Source: Corynebacterium curieae (GTDB taxonomy: Bacteria > Actinomycetota > Actinomycetes > Mycobacteriales > Mycobacteriaceae). From it: a DNA stretch of 64,000 nucleotides. Positions 8,675-17,482 of the stretch are shown one piece after another (positions within the stretch are counted from its first letter, which is position 1; the number at the start of each line of letters is the position of its first letter). The notes under the pieces were generated by a model. It was not told where the DNA came from. It saw only the letters and a list, made by a program, of their open reading frames with translations, and did no database searches. Made by a program: the position numbers and the translations under genes. The stretch is from positions 62,001-126,000 of the forward strand of contig NZ_JAKMUU010000004.1 of NCBI RefSeq assembly GCF_027570035.1. The letters run 5' to 3'.

Positions 8675-8866
8675 CTAGTCGCGGAAAGAACTATCACGGC
8701 GTTTGCGCGAACGCGAAGGATCAGCAACCAGTTTTAGGAGTGGGGCCGCCCCTAGGCCGATGAGCATACCAATAAGAAAGAGCCAAAAAATGCCAGAGCC
8801 CAGCCAGAGAATAAGGCCAAGGATCGCGCCGGCGATGAGGCCGGGAACCAGCGTGGAAGACTTCAT
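8675..8866 (-). CDS. Small membrane protein of unknown function
   Basis: A 63-residue protein beginning MKSSTLVPGLIAGAILGL, with two closely spaced hydrophobic helices and a basic, arginine-rich tail (SRSRKRRDSSFRD). I do not recognise the family. The frame is open upstream into the tRNA-Arg region, but that part is not protein-like and the ATG at 8866 opens the first helix. Only a weak AGGT lies upstream. It follows the tRNA-Arg terminator on the same strand. Confidence 0.55.
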   Translation of the reverse strand: MKSSTLVPGLIAGAILGLILWLGSGIFWLFLIGMLIGLGAAPLLKLVADPSRSRKRRDSSFRD

Positions 8867-8896
8867 GGAGCGAGACCTAGGTGGGGTGGACGAAAT

Positions 8897-8922
8897 ACAA
8901 GAAAAGCCGCCCGAAGGCGGCT
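8897..8922 (-). terminator. Rho-independent terminator of tRNA-Arg(ACG)
   Basis: A perfect 7-bp stem (8905-8911 with 8916-8922) with a CGAA loop, followed on the minus strand by TTTTCTTGT. It lies 8 bases past the tRNA 3' end. Confidence 0.85.
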
Positions 8923-8929
8923 GATTTTG

Positions 8930-9002
8930 TGCGCCCGGAGGGATTCGAACCCCCAACCTTCTGATCCGTAGTCAGATGCTCTATCCGTTGAGCTACGGGC
9001 GC
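8930..9002 (-). tRNA. tRNA-Arg (anticodon ACG)
   Basis: The minus strand folds as a 73-base tRNA with acceptor GCGCCCG/CGGGCGC, discriminator A, anticodon stem TCTGA/TCAGA and loop CTACGGA. The anticodon ACG is the substrate of TadA, encoded 4 kb away. CCA is not encoded. Confidence 0.97.
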
Positions 9003-9121
9003 AGACCGTTGGTAAGCAGTGCATGCGCTCTGCTGTGCAACGAGAATTTACTATACCCACGGTCTAGAAAACTAACAAATCGCCTGTTCACCAAGCGTTC
9101 ACCTGGATGAAATGGGGAGGT

Positions 9122-9374
9122 TTAGGAAGGAATGCGGGCGGCAGCGTGGGCGTCGGAAAGCAGGACGCCTTGAATCGTAAGCTTCATGGTCGATGTCGAT
9201 GCCTATGAGGACGAATTCGGCGCTAGGCGTCATGCCATTGGCCTCCCAGAGGGAGGCAGGCATGATTGGCAGGTTAAGGCCAGTGCTGGCACGGAGGGCA
9301 AACTTGCACTCTTCGCAGTTAGCAAGCAGATGATCTAAGTGCGTATTTTTCCGTTTCCTAAACCCAGGCAGCAC
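9122..9374 (-). pseudogene. Probable frameshifted small gene with a His/Cys cluster
   Basis: The 380 bases between tRNA-Arg and the DASS transporter hold no intact gene. On the minus strand one frame reads a protein-like stretch with HLDHLLANCEECKFALRAS and continues to EFVLIGIDID. At about 9186 the sensible reading switches frame to MKLTIQGVLLSDAHAAARIP and a TAA at 9122-9124. The HxxxxCxxC cluster resembles zinc-binding sites of small regulators, but one residue too long for the ZAS motif. A GTG at 9374 is the only start in the first frame. I read this as one small gene with a frameshift; the family is not recognised. Confidence 0.3.
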
Positions 9375-9384
9375 GGCTACGGGG

Positions 9385-10959
9385 CTAAATGGACAGGCCG
9401 AAGATCGGCACCGCCAGGAGGTAGACCGTGAGGGTGATAAGGAATATGCCGATGATATTGAGACCAAGGCCGCCTTTGATCATCTCGCCGATTTTGACGT
9501 AGCCAGAGCCGTAGGCAATGGCGTTTGGCGGGGTGGCGACAGGGAGCATGAATGCACAGGTTGCGGCAAGTGCGACCGGGATGGTGAGCAGGAGGACGTT
9601 GATATCGCCATCGGCAGTGAGCCCAACGCCCACGGCGACGCCACCCATAATCGGGATGAAGGTGGCGGCCGTTGCGGTATTGGAGGTGATCTCCGTCAAG
9701 AAGAGCACCAGCGCAGCTACTGCAGAGACGATGAGGACAACCGGCAGGACGCTAAGTCCCTTAGCCATCTCACCAATCCACAGGGACAGACCGGAGGAGT
9801 TAAAGACCGAGGACAGGGACAGGCCACCGCCGAAGAGGAGGAGGACGTCCCACGGCATCTCGTTGGCCGTCTTCCAGTCCAGCAGGCGGGTGCGGCGTTG
9901 GTTATCCGCCGGAAGAATAAAGAGCAAGATGCCGGCGGCGATGCCCACAATGGCATCGTCATAGTTCTCAAATTCCTTGAGCACTAGCGGCAGGGTAACC
10001 CAGGCGGCGGCGGCAAGGACGAAGATGATGCCGGTCATAATCTGGGGGCGGGTCCAAGGGCCGAGGGCCTTAATTTCGTCGTTGATAAGCTCGCGGCCGC
10101 CCGGAATATCCTTCATCTCTGGCTTGAAAATGGTGATGAGCAGTGCCCATGCAATGAGCAGGAAGATCACGGCGAGCGGCACGCCCACCGCCATCCACCG
10201 GCCGAAGCCGAGAGTAACGCCCCAAGTATCGGCCATATATGCATTAAGGAAGGCATTCGGCGGGGTACCGATGAGCGTACCTAGCGAACCGATGGAGGCG
10301 GAGTAGGCAATGCCCAGCATCAAGGCCGTGGCAAACTTCTTCTGTTTCTCCCAGCCGCCTACGGTCTCCGCAGTCAGTGCGAGCACCGAGGTGCCGATAG
10401 GCAGCATCACCACGGCCGTTGCGGTATTAGATACCCACATGGACAAAAAGCCGGTAGCCAACATAAAGCCTAGAATGAGGCGCTTGGGCGAAGTACCGAT
10501 AACCTTGACCACATAAAGCGCTAGGCAGCGATGCAGGTTCCAGCGCTGCAGGGAAAGCGCGATCAGGAAGCCGCCCATGAACAAGAAGATGGTGGCGGAC
10601 GCGTACGGGGCGCCTACTTCTTTAATCGTGCCTACGTCGGCTAATGGGAAGATAACCAGCGGCAGCAGCGCAGTGGCGGCGAGCGGAATCGCCTCGGTCA
10701 TCCACCACACACCCATCAGGATGGTTACTGCAGCGACCGTGCGGATAGCGCCAAGGGAGTAGTCACCGTCCGCATCTGCGCCAGCGGATCCCCGGACCGT
10801 CTCGATGGCATTGGAGGGGAAGATGAAAAAGACAAGTATCGCCAATGCCAAGCCCACGAAGAGGCCGATAAATTGGCGGCGCCACTCGCCGCGTGGGACC
10901 TCTGGGGCCTCGTCACCTTCGGTGTGGGCGGTGGATTCGTGAGTATGCGGGGTGGTCAT
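9385..10959 (-). CDS. DASS-family (SLC13) sodium:dicarboxylate symporter
   Basis: A 524-residue polytopic protein of the divalent anion:sodium symporter family, which imports C4-dicarboxylates such as succinate. Both SNT ligand motifs are present, in SMWVSNTATAVVMLP and in EITSNTATAATFIP, each in the expected position before a helix. The N-terminal 30 residues are hydrophilic and cytoplasmic. The ATG has AAGGAG 12 bases upstream. It resembles the corynebacterial DccT/SdcS branch, but substrate choice is inferred only from family. It stands alone between the broken small gene and mgtE; 259 bases upstream contain no gene and probably its promoter. Confidence 0.87.
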   Translation of the reverse strand: MTTPHTHESTAHTEGDEAPEVPRGEWRRQFIGLFVGLALAILVFFIFPSNAIETVRGSAGADADGDYSLGAIRTVAAVTILMGVWWMTEAIPLAATALLPLVIFPLADVGTIKEVGAPYASATIFLFMGGFLIALSLQRWNLHRCLALYVVKVIGTSPKRLILGFMLATGFLSMWVSNTATAVVMLPIGTSVLALTAETVGGWEKQKKFATALMLGIAYSASIGSLGTLIGTPPNAFLNAYMADTWGVTLGFGRWMAVGVPLAVIFLLIAWALLITIFKPEMKDIPGGRELINDEIKALGPWTRPQIMTGIIFVLAAAAWVTLPLVLKEFENYDDAIVGIAAGILLFILPADNQRRTRLLDWKTANEMPWDVLLLFGGGLSLSSVFNSSGLSLWIGEMAKGLSVLPVVLIVSAVAALVLFLTEITSNTATAATFIPIMGGVAVGVGLTADGDINVLLLTIPVALAATCAFMLPVATPPNAIAYGSGYVKIGEMIKGGLGLNIIGIFLITLTVYLLAVPIFGLSI

Positions 10960-11218
10960 ACCGCGCGCTCCTTCACTGAGAGAGGATTGTGCTGTGGGAT
11001 ATGCTCCGTACTTCCCAGGTTATTAGCTGGCCTAGGCAGCGGACCGAAAGTTATCCAGTTCACTGCGAAGCATGCACTGACCATACAAAACATGTGACGC
11101 AGAAACCATATCCCTCCACATAGAATTACCCCCGCACCCCCACAGAGCACACACTGCACCTGCCCGAAACCAGAAATGAGTCCACCACTTCCCTACCCCC
11201 GAGCCAAGGAACGGCGAG

Positions 11219-12583
11219 CTAGAGCCCCAGTACGGTCTTGGCAATAAGGAAGTAGATAATAAGACCCGTCGCATCACAGAAGGTAGAGATAAACGGGTTG
11301 GAGAAGACTGCTGGATCGGCACCGATGGTCTTCGCCACTATGGGCATCAGCCCGCCGACGGTCGCAGAAATCGAACAAATCAAAAACAGGGTTGAACCAA
11401 TGACAAGGCCGATGCTCAAACCATAGACCAGCGTAGCCAAGCCCAGACCAGCTAAACCGAGCACGGTGCCGAGCAGCATGCCGACGCGCAGCTCGCGCCA
11501 CATGACGGCGAGGAGGTCGCGTGTGCGGACATCGCCTAGGGCCAAGGCACGGGTCACCGTAGTAGCCGCCTGGTTGCCGGTATTGCCGCCGGTGCCGGTC
11601 AGCAGCGGGATAAATAGCGAAAGAACCACGGCCTTGGCCAGTGTGTCTTCAAAAGAATCCAACACCTGCACCGTTAGCAGCGCAGAAACGGCCAGCACGA
11701 GCAGCCACACAATGCGCGAACGCACCAGCTTGAGCAGCGGCGTAGATAGGTACGGTTGCTGGAGGGCCTCGGTACCGCCGGCGCGAGCGGAGTCCTCGCT
11801 ATCTTCTTCCTCCACGATATCGGTGGCATCGTCCCACGTCAGCAGGCCGACGAGGCGGTGCGAATCATCCACAATGGGCAACGCAAGGATATCCAATGGC
11901 AGGAACCAACGCGCGGTTTCTTCGGCATCATCACCGGCACGAGCAAAGATGGGATCGTGCATAATATCGGCCATGGTCAAAGCGGCGTCGGCGGTAAAGA
12001 TTTCACGCAGGCTCACCACGCCCACCAGGCGCCGATCTCCGCGCGTGATGGGCACGGTATAGATGGTTTCTAACTCATTCGCGGTCTCTCGCAGTTTGAA
12101 TAGCGCGTCTTTAACGCTCATCTCTGGGTGAATTACGGGCACCTCGGGCGACATGCGGCGGCCCACCGAGCCTTTGGCATAGCCCAACACCACGCCCGTG
12201 ACATCGCGCTTGGATTGGGTCAGCGAGCGCAGCAGGCGATCCGCGATTTCTGCGGGCAGCTCATCCAACAGGGCCACCCGGTCTTCCGGATCGAGCTCAT
12301 CGAAGAACTCATAAACATCGGCATTGCCCAGCTCATCAATGATATCGGCTTGGTGTTTAGCATCCAGCGCATCGAATACCACAATGGATTTTCGCCGCGG
12401 CAATAGGCGCAGGGCCAATGCCGCCCGGATGGCATTTTGCCGCTCGACGACGGCGATGAGCTCCTGCAGCGGCACCTCATCCAAAAGCTCTTGCAGGCGC
12501 GGGGCCTTTTGCGGGTCGATGGCGTCTTCTTGTTTCAGCCACGCCTCGACGATATCGCTAGCCTGCTTGGTGGTCTCCGCCAT
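11219..12583 (-). CDS. mgtE: Magnesium transporter MgtE
   Basis: A 454-residue channel-type Mg2+ importer. The order is the usual one: an N-terminal helical MgtE domain (about residues 20-125), a CBS pair (about 130-255) that senses cytosolic Mg2+, a linker helix, and five transmembrane helices. The pore motif PLLTGTGGNTGNQA is intact near residue 330. The short upstream gap to the lipoprotein gene (96 bases) shows no M-box-like leader, so transcriptional control by magnesium is not evident. The start ATG fits the family length. Confidence 0.93.
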   Translation of the reverse strand: MAETTKQASDIVEAWLKQEDAIDPQKAPRLQELLDEVPLQELIAVVERQNAIRAALALRLLPRRKSIVVFDALDAKHQADIIDELGNADVYEFFDELDPEDRVALLDELPAEIADRLLRSLTQSKRDVTGVVLGYAKGSVGRRMSPEVPVIHPEMSVKDALFKLRETANELETIYTVPITRGDRRLVGVVSLREIFTADAALTMADIMHDPIFARAGDDAEETARWFLPLDILALPIVDDSHRLVGLLTWDDATDIVEEEDSEDSARAGGTEALQQPYLSTPLLKLVRSRIVWLLVLAVSALLTVQVLDSFEDTLAKAVVLSLFIPLLTGTGGNTGNQAATTVTRALALGDVRTRDLLAVMWRELRVGMLLGTVLGLAGLGLATLVYGLSIGLVIGSTLFLICSISATVGGLMPIVAKTIGADPAVFSNPFISTFCDATGLIIYFLIAKTVLGL

Positions 12584-12679
12584 CGCCCTGCCTGCCTTTC
12601 TTGCCCTAGGGTATTTATCCCCTTGAGTGTTGTCTTCAGCCCACTTAGACTACGCCATTACCCAGATGACGCCGCGCTG

Positions 12680-13441
12680 CTAGCCGACGATCTGGTGGCT
12701 CGTCGTTTCCAGGTGAGGCGTATCCCCATCCAGCGTGAGATTCCCAGTGAATTCTTGGGTGGCGCAGCACGCTGCATCATTGGGGCCATAGGCCCGCCAC
12801 GTGACGGTAATAGTGTCCTCGGTCCACTGCAGCTGCTGGATATGACCGCGCGCCGGCGCCATTCCCTCGCGCTCCCAGTCTTCTACCTTGGTGATGTAAT
12901 TCAGATCGTTGTCATAGATGAGCAGGTTATCCGGCCAGCCCACGCCGCCTTTATTGCAGACGTAGGTAATAACGGCTTCGTCTTTGCCATCGCCGTTGAT
13001 ATCCGCGTAGGCGCCCTTTGGCGTATCGTCCTGATTCCGCTTCAGGGCAGCCATCGCATGGGGGTAGCCGGCCTTCAGGTTTTCCGGCAAAATGCCGCCT
13101 TCTAGGTTGCCAGCTTGGTTCTCACATAGTGCCAGCACCCACAAACTGTCTAAGGCTTCTACCGGGATGATTTTGTTTTCCCCACCAGCCTCGGCGTCTT
13201 TGCCCTTGTCGGCACCGGCTTCGGTTTCTGTGTCATCTACGGAGCCGTCAGCGGAGTCTTCCTCGGCGTCCGTCTCGGTCTCGGTCGCGGACGAGGCAGC
13301 TGAAGAAGTACTCGGAGCGGCGCCGGTGAAATTCGGCTTATCCGCGGACTCGGTGGATTCGGTGAAATTGGAACAGCCGCTTAAGGCGACTACTGCTGTC
13401 ACCGTGAGAAAGGCGAGAGGGATAGATAGGGATTTAGACAT
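12680..13441 (-). CDS. Secreted lipoprotein with acidic linker and calcium-loop-like motif
   Basis: A 253-residue predicted lipoprotein. The signal peptide ends in the lipobox ALSGC with Cys23. Residues 30-90 are a low-complexity linker of Ser, Thr, Glu, Asp and Ala. The folded part contains DINGDGKDEAVITY, an FG-GAP/EF-hand-like metal loop, and several cysteines (LCENQ, YVCNK, DAACCAT) likely to form disulfides. I do not recognise a named family. ATG 13441 is preferred to one at 13447. The upstream TATTAT lies 4-5 bases before it and no ribosome site is visible, so a leaderless or near-leaderless mRNA is possible. Confidence 0.7.
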   Translation of the reverse strand: MSKSLSIPLAFLTVTAVVALSGCSNFTESTESADKPNFTGAAPSTSSAASSATETETDAEEDSADGSVDDTETEAGADKGKDAEAGGENKIIPVEALDSLWVLALCENQAGNLEGGILPENLKAGYPHAMAALKRNQDDTPKGAYADINGDGKDEAVITYVCNKGGVGWPDNLLIYDNDLNYITKVEDWEREGMAPARGHIQQLQWTEDTITVTWRAYGPNDAACCATQEFTGNLTLDGDTPHLETTSHQIVG

Positions 13442-13485
13442 AGGCATAATATACAGCGCCGCAGCGGCGACGGCTGGGCGGAAAA

Positions 13486-13818
13486 CTAAAAGAAAAGTCC
13501 CCACAGCGCGAAGGCGGCCAGCAGGGAAACAAGCCCCGCGGTGCTCGCGAGGATGAAGGCATGCGGGAGGGGACGGTGGGTGGATAAGGAGGCGTCGACA
13601 AGCGCGGCACGCTGCCATACCGCCAAAGCCAGCGCCAATACGCAGGCAGCGATGAAGACCAGCGGCAAAAAGACCTGCACGCTTACCGCCCGCATTACGC
13701 CCAGCACCACCAAGGACAGTGCCAAGAGGGTGCGCTGCCACGATAGCCGGGTGCGCTCGGGCTGCAGGCCGGGATCGAAGAGTGGACTAGCCAAGGAACT
13801 CGCCCACCACAAGCGCAC
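13486..13818 (-). CDS. DUF202-family membrane protein
   Basis: A 110-residue protein with three hydrophobic helices. The motif DPGLQPERTRLSWQRTLLALS is the start of the DUF202 domain. Function is unknown. The ATG at 13818 overlaps the upstream DUF202 gene by 32 bases; a TTG at 13794, overlapping the upstream stop as TTGgcTAG, would remove most of the overlap and is a real alternative. It is the second of a tandem DUF202 pair, probably forming one complex. Confidence 0.75.
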   Translation of the reverse strand: MRLWWASSLASPLFDPGLQPERTRLSWQRTLLALSLVVLGVMRAVSVQVFLPLVFIAACVLALALAVWQRAALVDASLSTHRPLPHAFILASTAGLVSLLAAFALWGLFF

Positions 13819-14149
13819 CCGCTACCACCACAATCGCCACAACGAGCACCGGGATAGCAAAGCTAAAGGGCAACGGGCGTTCCTCACGCATCGCGCGTTC
13901 GGACTGCTTCCAATGCACCCACGCCACCACCGGCAGAATAATGGCCACTGCCAGCATGAAGACCGATACCGCAGAGCGCAGTTCGGCCGGCAGGGGAACA
14001 TCAAAGGCCTCGAGCGCCACGCCGCCGGCAATCAACGCCAGGGAGGTGCGAATCCAAGCCAAGAACGTGCGCTCATTTGCGAGCGTGAACCGCGGATCAG
14101 GGTCGGTGCCAACCGCGAACACCGAGCGGGGAAACCTCGAGTCACTCAT
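13787..14149 (-). CDS. DUF202 (YidH-like) membrane protein
   Basis: A 120-residue protein with the classical YidH opening DPRFTLANERTFLAWIRTSL followed by three transmembrane helices. The arginine-rich amphipathic motif before the first helix is the family hallmark; the role is not known. The ATG at 14149 is preferred to a GTG three codons upstream, although neither has a strong ribosome site. It precedes and overlaps the second DUF202 gene. It is divergent from the membrane protein gene at 14270. Confidence 0.8.
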   Translation of the reverse strand: MSDSRFPRSVFAVGTDPDPRFTLANERTFLAWIRTSLALIAGGVALEAFDVPLPAELRSAVSVFMLAVAIILPVVAWVHWKQSERAMREERPLPFSFAIPVLVVAIVVVAGALVVGEFLG

Positions 14150-14269
14150 GGGCACCACTTTATATTCATTTCCGCCTCACGTCGCGACACGATAAGCCCA
14201 CGCGATTCTCTGCCTTCCCGTAGCCTCAAAGATGCAGGCCAGCCCCTAAGCAAAGGAGCATCCGCCCCT

Positions 14270-14974
14270 ATGTACCTGCCCGTGTGCAGATTCACAGTGA
14301 CCTCCCCGAACGAGGAAAAGTTTTTCAGCGAAGAGAACATCGAGCGCGTTAGTACCCCAAATCCGCACCCAGATCCCACCGGATTGCGCGAGGTCATTAT
14401 TAACGGCGGTCCCTGCCCTACAAAGAACCATACGAAGTTCGATTTCCTCTTTGAGCTCATCCGGATGGGCTACATCGTGATTATGGGACTTTTCCCCTTT
14501 GCCTTGACCGGCCTCGATACCTACATCGCTGTGCTTATCAGCCTGCCCATCGTTACATTTGGCATTTCCAAGCCCATACGCTGGCTTGCCTCAACCCGCA
14601 CCGAGCGCACCCTGCTGCGTAAGGCATGGACCAATAACTGGCTGGAGTTTTATCCCGCCTTGGTGGGAAACTTCCGCCACGCTCGCGTCATGGTTTTCTT
14701 TCCTGACGGTTCCACGGAGGTGCTGCCGGGGCTAGCAACGGCGAAAATTACGGACTACCCGCCAGAGATAATGCGGACCGATGGCAGCGCCATGGTGGAC
14801 AGCCCAGACGATTTGCGCGTTAGCCGCACTGATAACAATGGCTGGATAGTGCTAAGCGTGCTCGCTGGTGATCCAGTGTCTGACGGCACCCTCGACGTTG
14901 GCTTGAATGAGCAGCAGGTAGAAGCGGCACTCTCCCACGTGAAACGCGAGTGGGTGCCGGGCTTCCTGAACTAG
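14270..14974 (+). CDS. Membrane protein of unknown function
   Basis: A 234-residue protein. Two adjacent hydrophobic helices (about residues 65-110) split a 60-residue hydrophilic N-terminus from a soluble C-terminal domain of about 120 residues with a FPDGSTEVLPGL segment. No family is recognised. The start ATG at 14270 has AAAGGAG 11 bases upstream; the long open frame before it is antisense to the DUF202 genes. It is followed 28 bases later by the NUDIX gene, which has its own -10 box. Confidence 0.6.
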   Translation: MYLPVCRFTVTSPNEEKFFSEENIERVSTPNPHPDPTGLREVIINGGPCPTKNHTKFDFLFELIRMGYIVIMGLFPFALTGLDTYIAVLISLPIVTFGISKPIRWLASTRTERTLLRKAWTNNWLEFYPALVGNFRHARVMVFFPDGSTEVLPGLATAKITDYPPEIMRTDGSAMVDSPDDLRVSRTDNNGWIVLSVLAGDPVSDGTLDVGLNEQQVEAALSHVKREWVPGFLN

Positions 14975-14989
14975 TGTGCCGCAGCGGGT

Positions 14990-15002
14990 TATAGTCGGGC
15001 AC
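14990..15002 (+). promoter_or_regulatory. -10 box of a leaderless NUDIX transcript
   Basis: TATAGT at 14990-14995 is followed by exactly 7 bases and the ATG at 15003. No ribosome site fits in this space. Confidence 0.6.
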
Positions 15003-15386
15003 ATGATTGAAGTTGCCGCCGTAGTTTTTCGTAATTCCTTTGGCCACGTCCTGACAGTGCGCAAAGATTCTTCCACCAAGTTTCAGCTGCCCGGTGGCAA
15101 GCTCGAAGCTGGCGAAACCCCACTGCAAGCCGCTGCTCGCGAGGTTGCCGAGGAAATCGGCGTTGACGTCCGCCTTCCTGAGCTTTCCCCACTCGGAACC
15201 TTCGATGCACCGGCTGCCAACGAACCCGGTGAAACCGTGCGCGGCCATATTTTTACCTATCCGCGCCCGATCTTGGCCCGTGCCGCCGCAGAGATCGCCG
15301 AAGCCGCGTGGGTAGACCCCACTAATCCCGATCGCGAGCTCGCCCACCTGCTGCGTGACGAGGTCTTTCCCGCCTTGGGACAGTAG
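15003..15386 (+). CDS. NUDIX hydrolase (MutT-like)
   Basis: A 127-residue NUDIX protein with a complete box at residues 32-54: GKLEAGE followed by REVAEEIGV, matching Gx5Ex7REUxEExGU. Such enzymes hydrolyse nucleoside diphosphate derivatives, for example oxidised nucleotides. The substrate is not predictable. The ATG at 15003 is supported by the -10 box 7 bases upstream and by the family N-terminus EVAAVVFRN. The neighbouring MarR gene begins 89 bases downstream with its own promoter. Confidence 0.87.
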   Translation: MIEVAAVVFRNSFGHVLTVRKDSSTKFQLPGGKLEAGETPLQAAAREVAEEIGVDVRLPELSPLGTFDAPAANEPGETVRGHIFTYPRPILARAAAEIAEAAWVDPTNPDRELAHLLRDEVFPALGQ

Positions 15387-15439
15387 ATTCGTCGCTAGGA
15401 TCCCGCCCCACAACACTTCAAAGGCATTTAGTTAGAGGA

Positions 15440-15475
15440 TTGACAGTTAGGGCTCTAACCATTAGTGTTCTAACT
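15440..15475 (+). promoter_or_regulatory. marR promoter with two TTAG-N4-CTAA operators
   Basis: TTGACA (15440-15445), 17 bases, TAGTGT (15463-15468), 7 bases and ATG form a consensus promoter of a leaderless mRNA. Two inverted repeats lie on it: GTTAG-GGCT-CTAAC at 15446-15459 between the boxes, and TTAG-TGTT-CTAA at 15462-15473 over the -10. Their centres are about 15 bases apart. This is the layout expected for MarR autorepression. Confidence 0.75.
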
Positions 15476-15901
15476 ATGACTTCACGAGCAACCGAGATCG
15501 CCAACCTAATCCGCCAAGTAGGAATCGCCCACCGCACCAAAGCTAACGAATGGATCGCAGACGCTTCCCTCACTCCGGAACAGGCCTTTGCACTCGGGCA
15601 TATCGTGGACAATCAAGACAACGGCGTCATCGCCCGCGATTTAGCTGAAGTCACCAGAACCAAACCTGCATCCGTGGCCAACTTGGTCAAGGGCCTGGAG
15701 ACTCGCGGTCTGATCACCCGCGCGCCCTCCCCCACGGATTCACGCATCAAATTTATCCACCCCACCGAGCTCGGCACGCAACTCCATGCCGACTTCAAAG
15801 ACACCCTGGGGAAAGCCGATGAAGACATTTTCGGCTCCTTAACCCCCGCCGAACAAGACCAACTTATCGCCTTGCTCGAGCGCATTACAGAAAACTCTTA
15901 A
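15476..15901 (+). CDS. MarR-family transcriptional regulator
   Basis: A 141-residue winged-helix repressor. The recognition-helix region NGVIARDLAEVTRTKPASVANLVKGLETRGLI and the wing with the DSR signature (SPTDSRIKF) are typical. The ATG at 15476 is set by the promoter directly in front of it. It heads a probable two-gene unit with the MATE exporter and is likely to repress both through the two operators in its promoter, with release by an unknown drug-like ligand. An 8-bp GC hairpin (15922-15944) separates it from the exporter gene and may adjust the ratio of the two products. Confidence 0.88.
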   Translation: MTSRATEIANLIRQVGIAHRTKANEWIADASLTPEQAFALGHIVDNQDNGVIARDLAEVTRTKPASVANLVKGLETRGLITRAPSPTDSRIKFIHPTELGTQLHADFKDTLGKADEDIFGSLTPAEQDQLIALLERITENS

Positions 15902-15921
15902 ACCACTTCACTACCGCTTCA

Positions 15922-15944
15922 CCGCGCCGCACTATCCGGCGCGG
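15922..15944 (+). other. Intercistronic hairpin between marR and the MATE gene
   Basis: CCGCGCCG and CGGCGCGG form a perfect 8-bp stem around a 7-base loop. No T run follows, so it is not a normal terminator. Confidence 0.45.
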
Positions 15945-15976
15945 CGATCACCCCTGCCATTTTGGAGGGCAGAACC

Positions 15977-17383
15977 ATGTCAAATAACAACTACACCCTT
16001 TCTTCGGCGCCGCTCCTGCGCGCCCTTTTGCACCTATGCTTACCGATGATCGCCGGACTCGCCGCCGGCTCCCTCTACAACGTGGCCGGCGCCGCCATCG
16101 TCGGGCACCTTGATAACACCGCCTTTCTCGCCGCGCTCACGTTTGGTCTGCCGGTTTATTCGCTCATCATGGGATTTGGCAACCTCTTCGGCGTCGGCGG
16201 CGGAACCTACATGTCCCGCCTTGCCGGCGAATATGAAAAATCCGGCGATAGCCACCTACTAACACGAATCAAAAACGTGTCTGCCTTTACCTTGTGGGCG
16301 TCGCTTAGCGTCGGCGTAGTGCTAGGAATTGTTGTCGCCCTATGCGCACATCCCATCGCGCACGCCATAGGCGCCGGTTCCGGAACCCCAACCGCTGCCG
16401 CTACCAGCACCTTTATTGTCGCGCTCGCACTAGGCTCACCCTTGCACATTTCCGCATTTTCGCTAGAACAGCTCGTACGCGCGGAGGGTGCGGCCTCCCA
16501 CTCCATGATCGGCATGGGAATCGGTGCGGCCGCCAATGTGCTCTTCGATCTCATCTTCATCCTTGGCTTGGGTTGGGGAATGACCGGTGCCGGCGTTGCC
16601 CTTGCGCTGACCAACCTCATTGTGTGTGCCTACTACGTGTGGTGGCTGTCCACCCGTTCTTCCCAGGCTTCGCTGCGGCTTTCCGACGTCCACGTTGACA
16701 CCAAACTCGTCACCACCGTGGTGGAGACTGGCTCGTCTGAGCTTTTTATGACCGCGTTCATCATCATTACCACGCTCATCATGAACTGGATTGCTATGTC
16801 CTACTCCGAAGCTCTGCTTGCCTCCATGGGCCTCGCGCTGCGCGTTAGCAACCTAGTGGAAATGATTGTTACCGGCATCGTCATGGGCTCGCTGCCGCTG
16901 ATGTCTTATGCCTTCGGCACCGGCAAGCACCAACGCCTGCACGCCGCAATCCGCAGCGTGGCGCTGGCTAACCTGGCGGTCGTTGCCATCTTTTCTACCG
17001 CAATCTTCGTGTTCAAAGAGCCATTCCTGCACTTGTTTAGCTCCGATGCGGAGGTCATTGCGGATTCCACCTCCTTCCTCACCGCCATGCTCGTCTCCAC
17101 CGCATTTAACGGATTGACCAGCTTGATGATCTCCGTCTTCCAGGCCACCGAACAAGGGCGGGCTGCCGCGGCACTCTCCATCATCCAAGGTGTTGCCTTC
17201 GTCCCCATTGTTCTAGCCGCCCATGCCTGGATTGGTATGACCGGCGTCATTTGGTCCATGACCGCTGCAGAGTTCATCACCTTCCTCGCGGCAGCGGCAA
17301 TCTACGTCCACAATCGGTGCCGCTTGGACGCCGCTCCGAGCAAGCGGGAAGCTCCTGAAATGGCTGAAGCCCTAGCCGCCTAA
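15977..17383 (+). CDS. MATE-family multidrug efflux transporter
   Basis: A 468-residue protein with twelve predicted transmembrane helices in two homologous halves, starting LLRALLHLCLPMIAGLAAGS, the usual MATE opening. MATE proteins export cationic drugs in exchange for Na+ or H+. The ATG at 15977 has GGAGG about 8 bases upstream. It follows marR with a 75-base gap that includes a hairpin, so it is probably the regulated target. No substrate can be named. Confidence 0.88.
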   Translation: MSNNNYTLSSAPLLRALLHLCLPMIAGLAAGSLYNVAGAAIVGHLDNTAFLAALTFGLPVYSLIMGFGNLFGVGGGTYMSRLAGEYEKSGDSHLLTRIKNVSAFTLWASLSVGVVLGIVVALCAHPIAHAIGAGSGTPTAAATSTFIVALALGSPLHISAFSLEQLVRAEGAASHSMIGMGIGAAANVLFDLIFILGLGWGMTGAGVALALTNLIVCAYYVWWLSTRSSQASLRLSDVHVDTKLVTTVVETGSSELFMTAFIIITTLIMNWIAMSYSEALLASMGLALRVSNLVEMIVTGIVMGSLPLMSYAFGTGKHQRLHAAIRSVALANLAVVAIFSTAIFVFKEPFLHLFSSDAEVIADSTSFLTAMLVSTAFNGLTSLMISVFQATEQGRAAAALSIIQGVAFVPIVLAAHAWIGMTGVIWSMTAAEFITFLAAAAIYVHNRCRLDAAPSKREAPEMAEALAA

Positions 17384-17482
17384 CGCCGAATTCCTTCCCT
17401 CTGCGAGGAGTTCCATGAGGTGATAACCTTTTCTGCAAAAGAATTGCCTTATAAATCTAGATAGGGAGCCTAAGGACACGCC

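Noticed and set aside
12584..12679. Magnesium riboswitch before mgtE
   Set aside because: The gap is under 100 bases and shows no conserved M-box or other leader structure.
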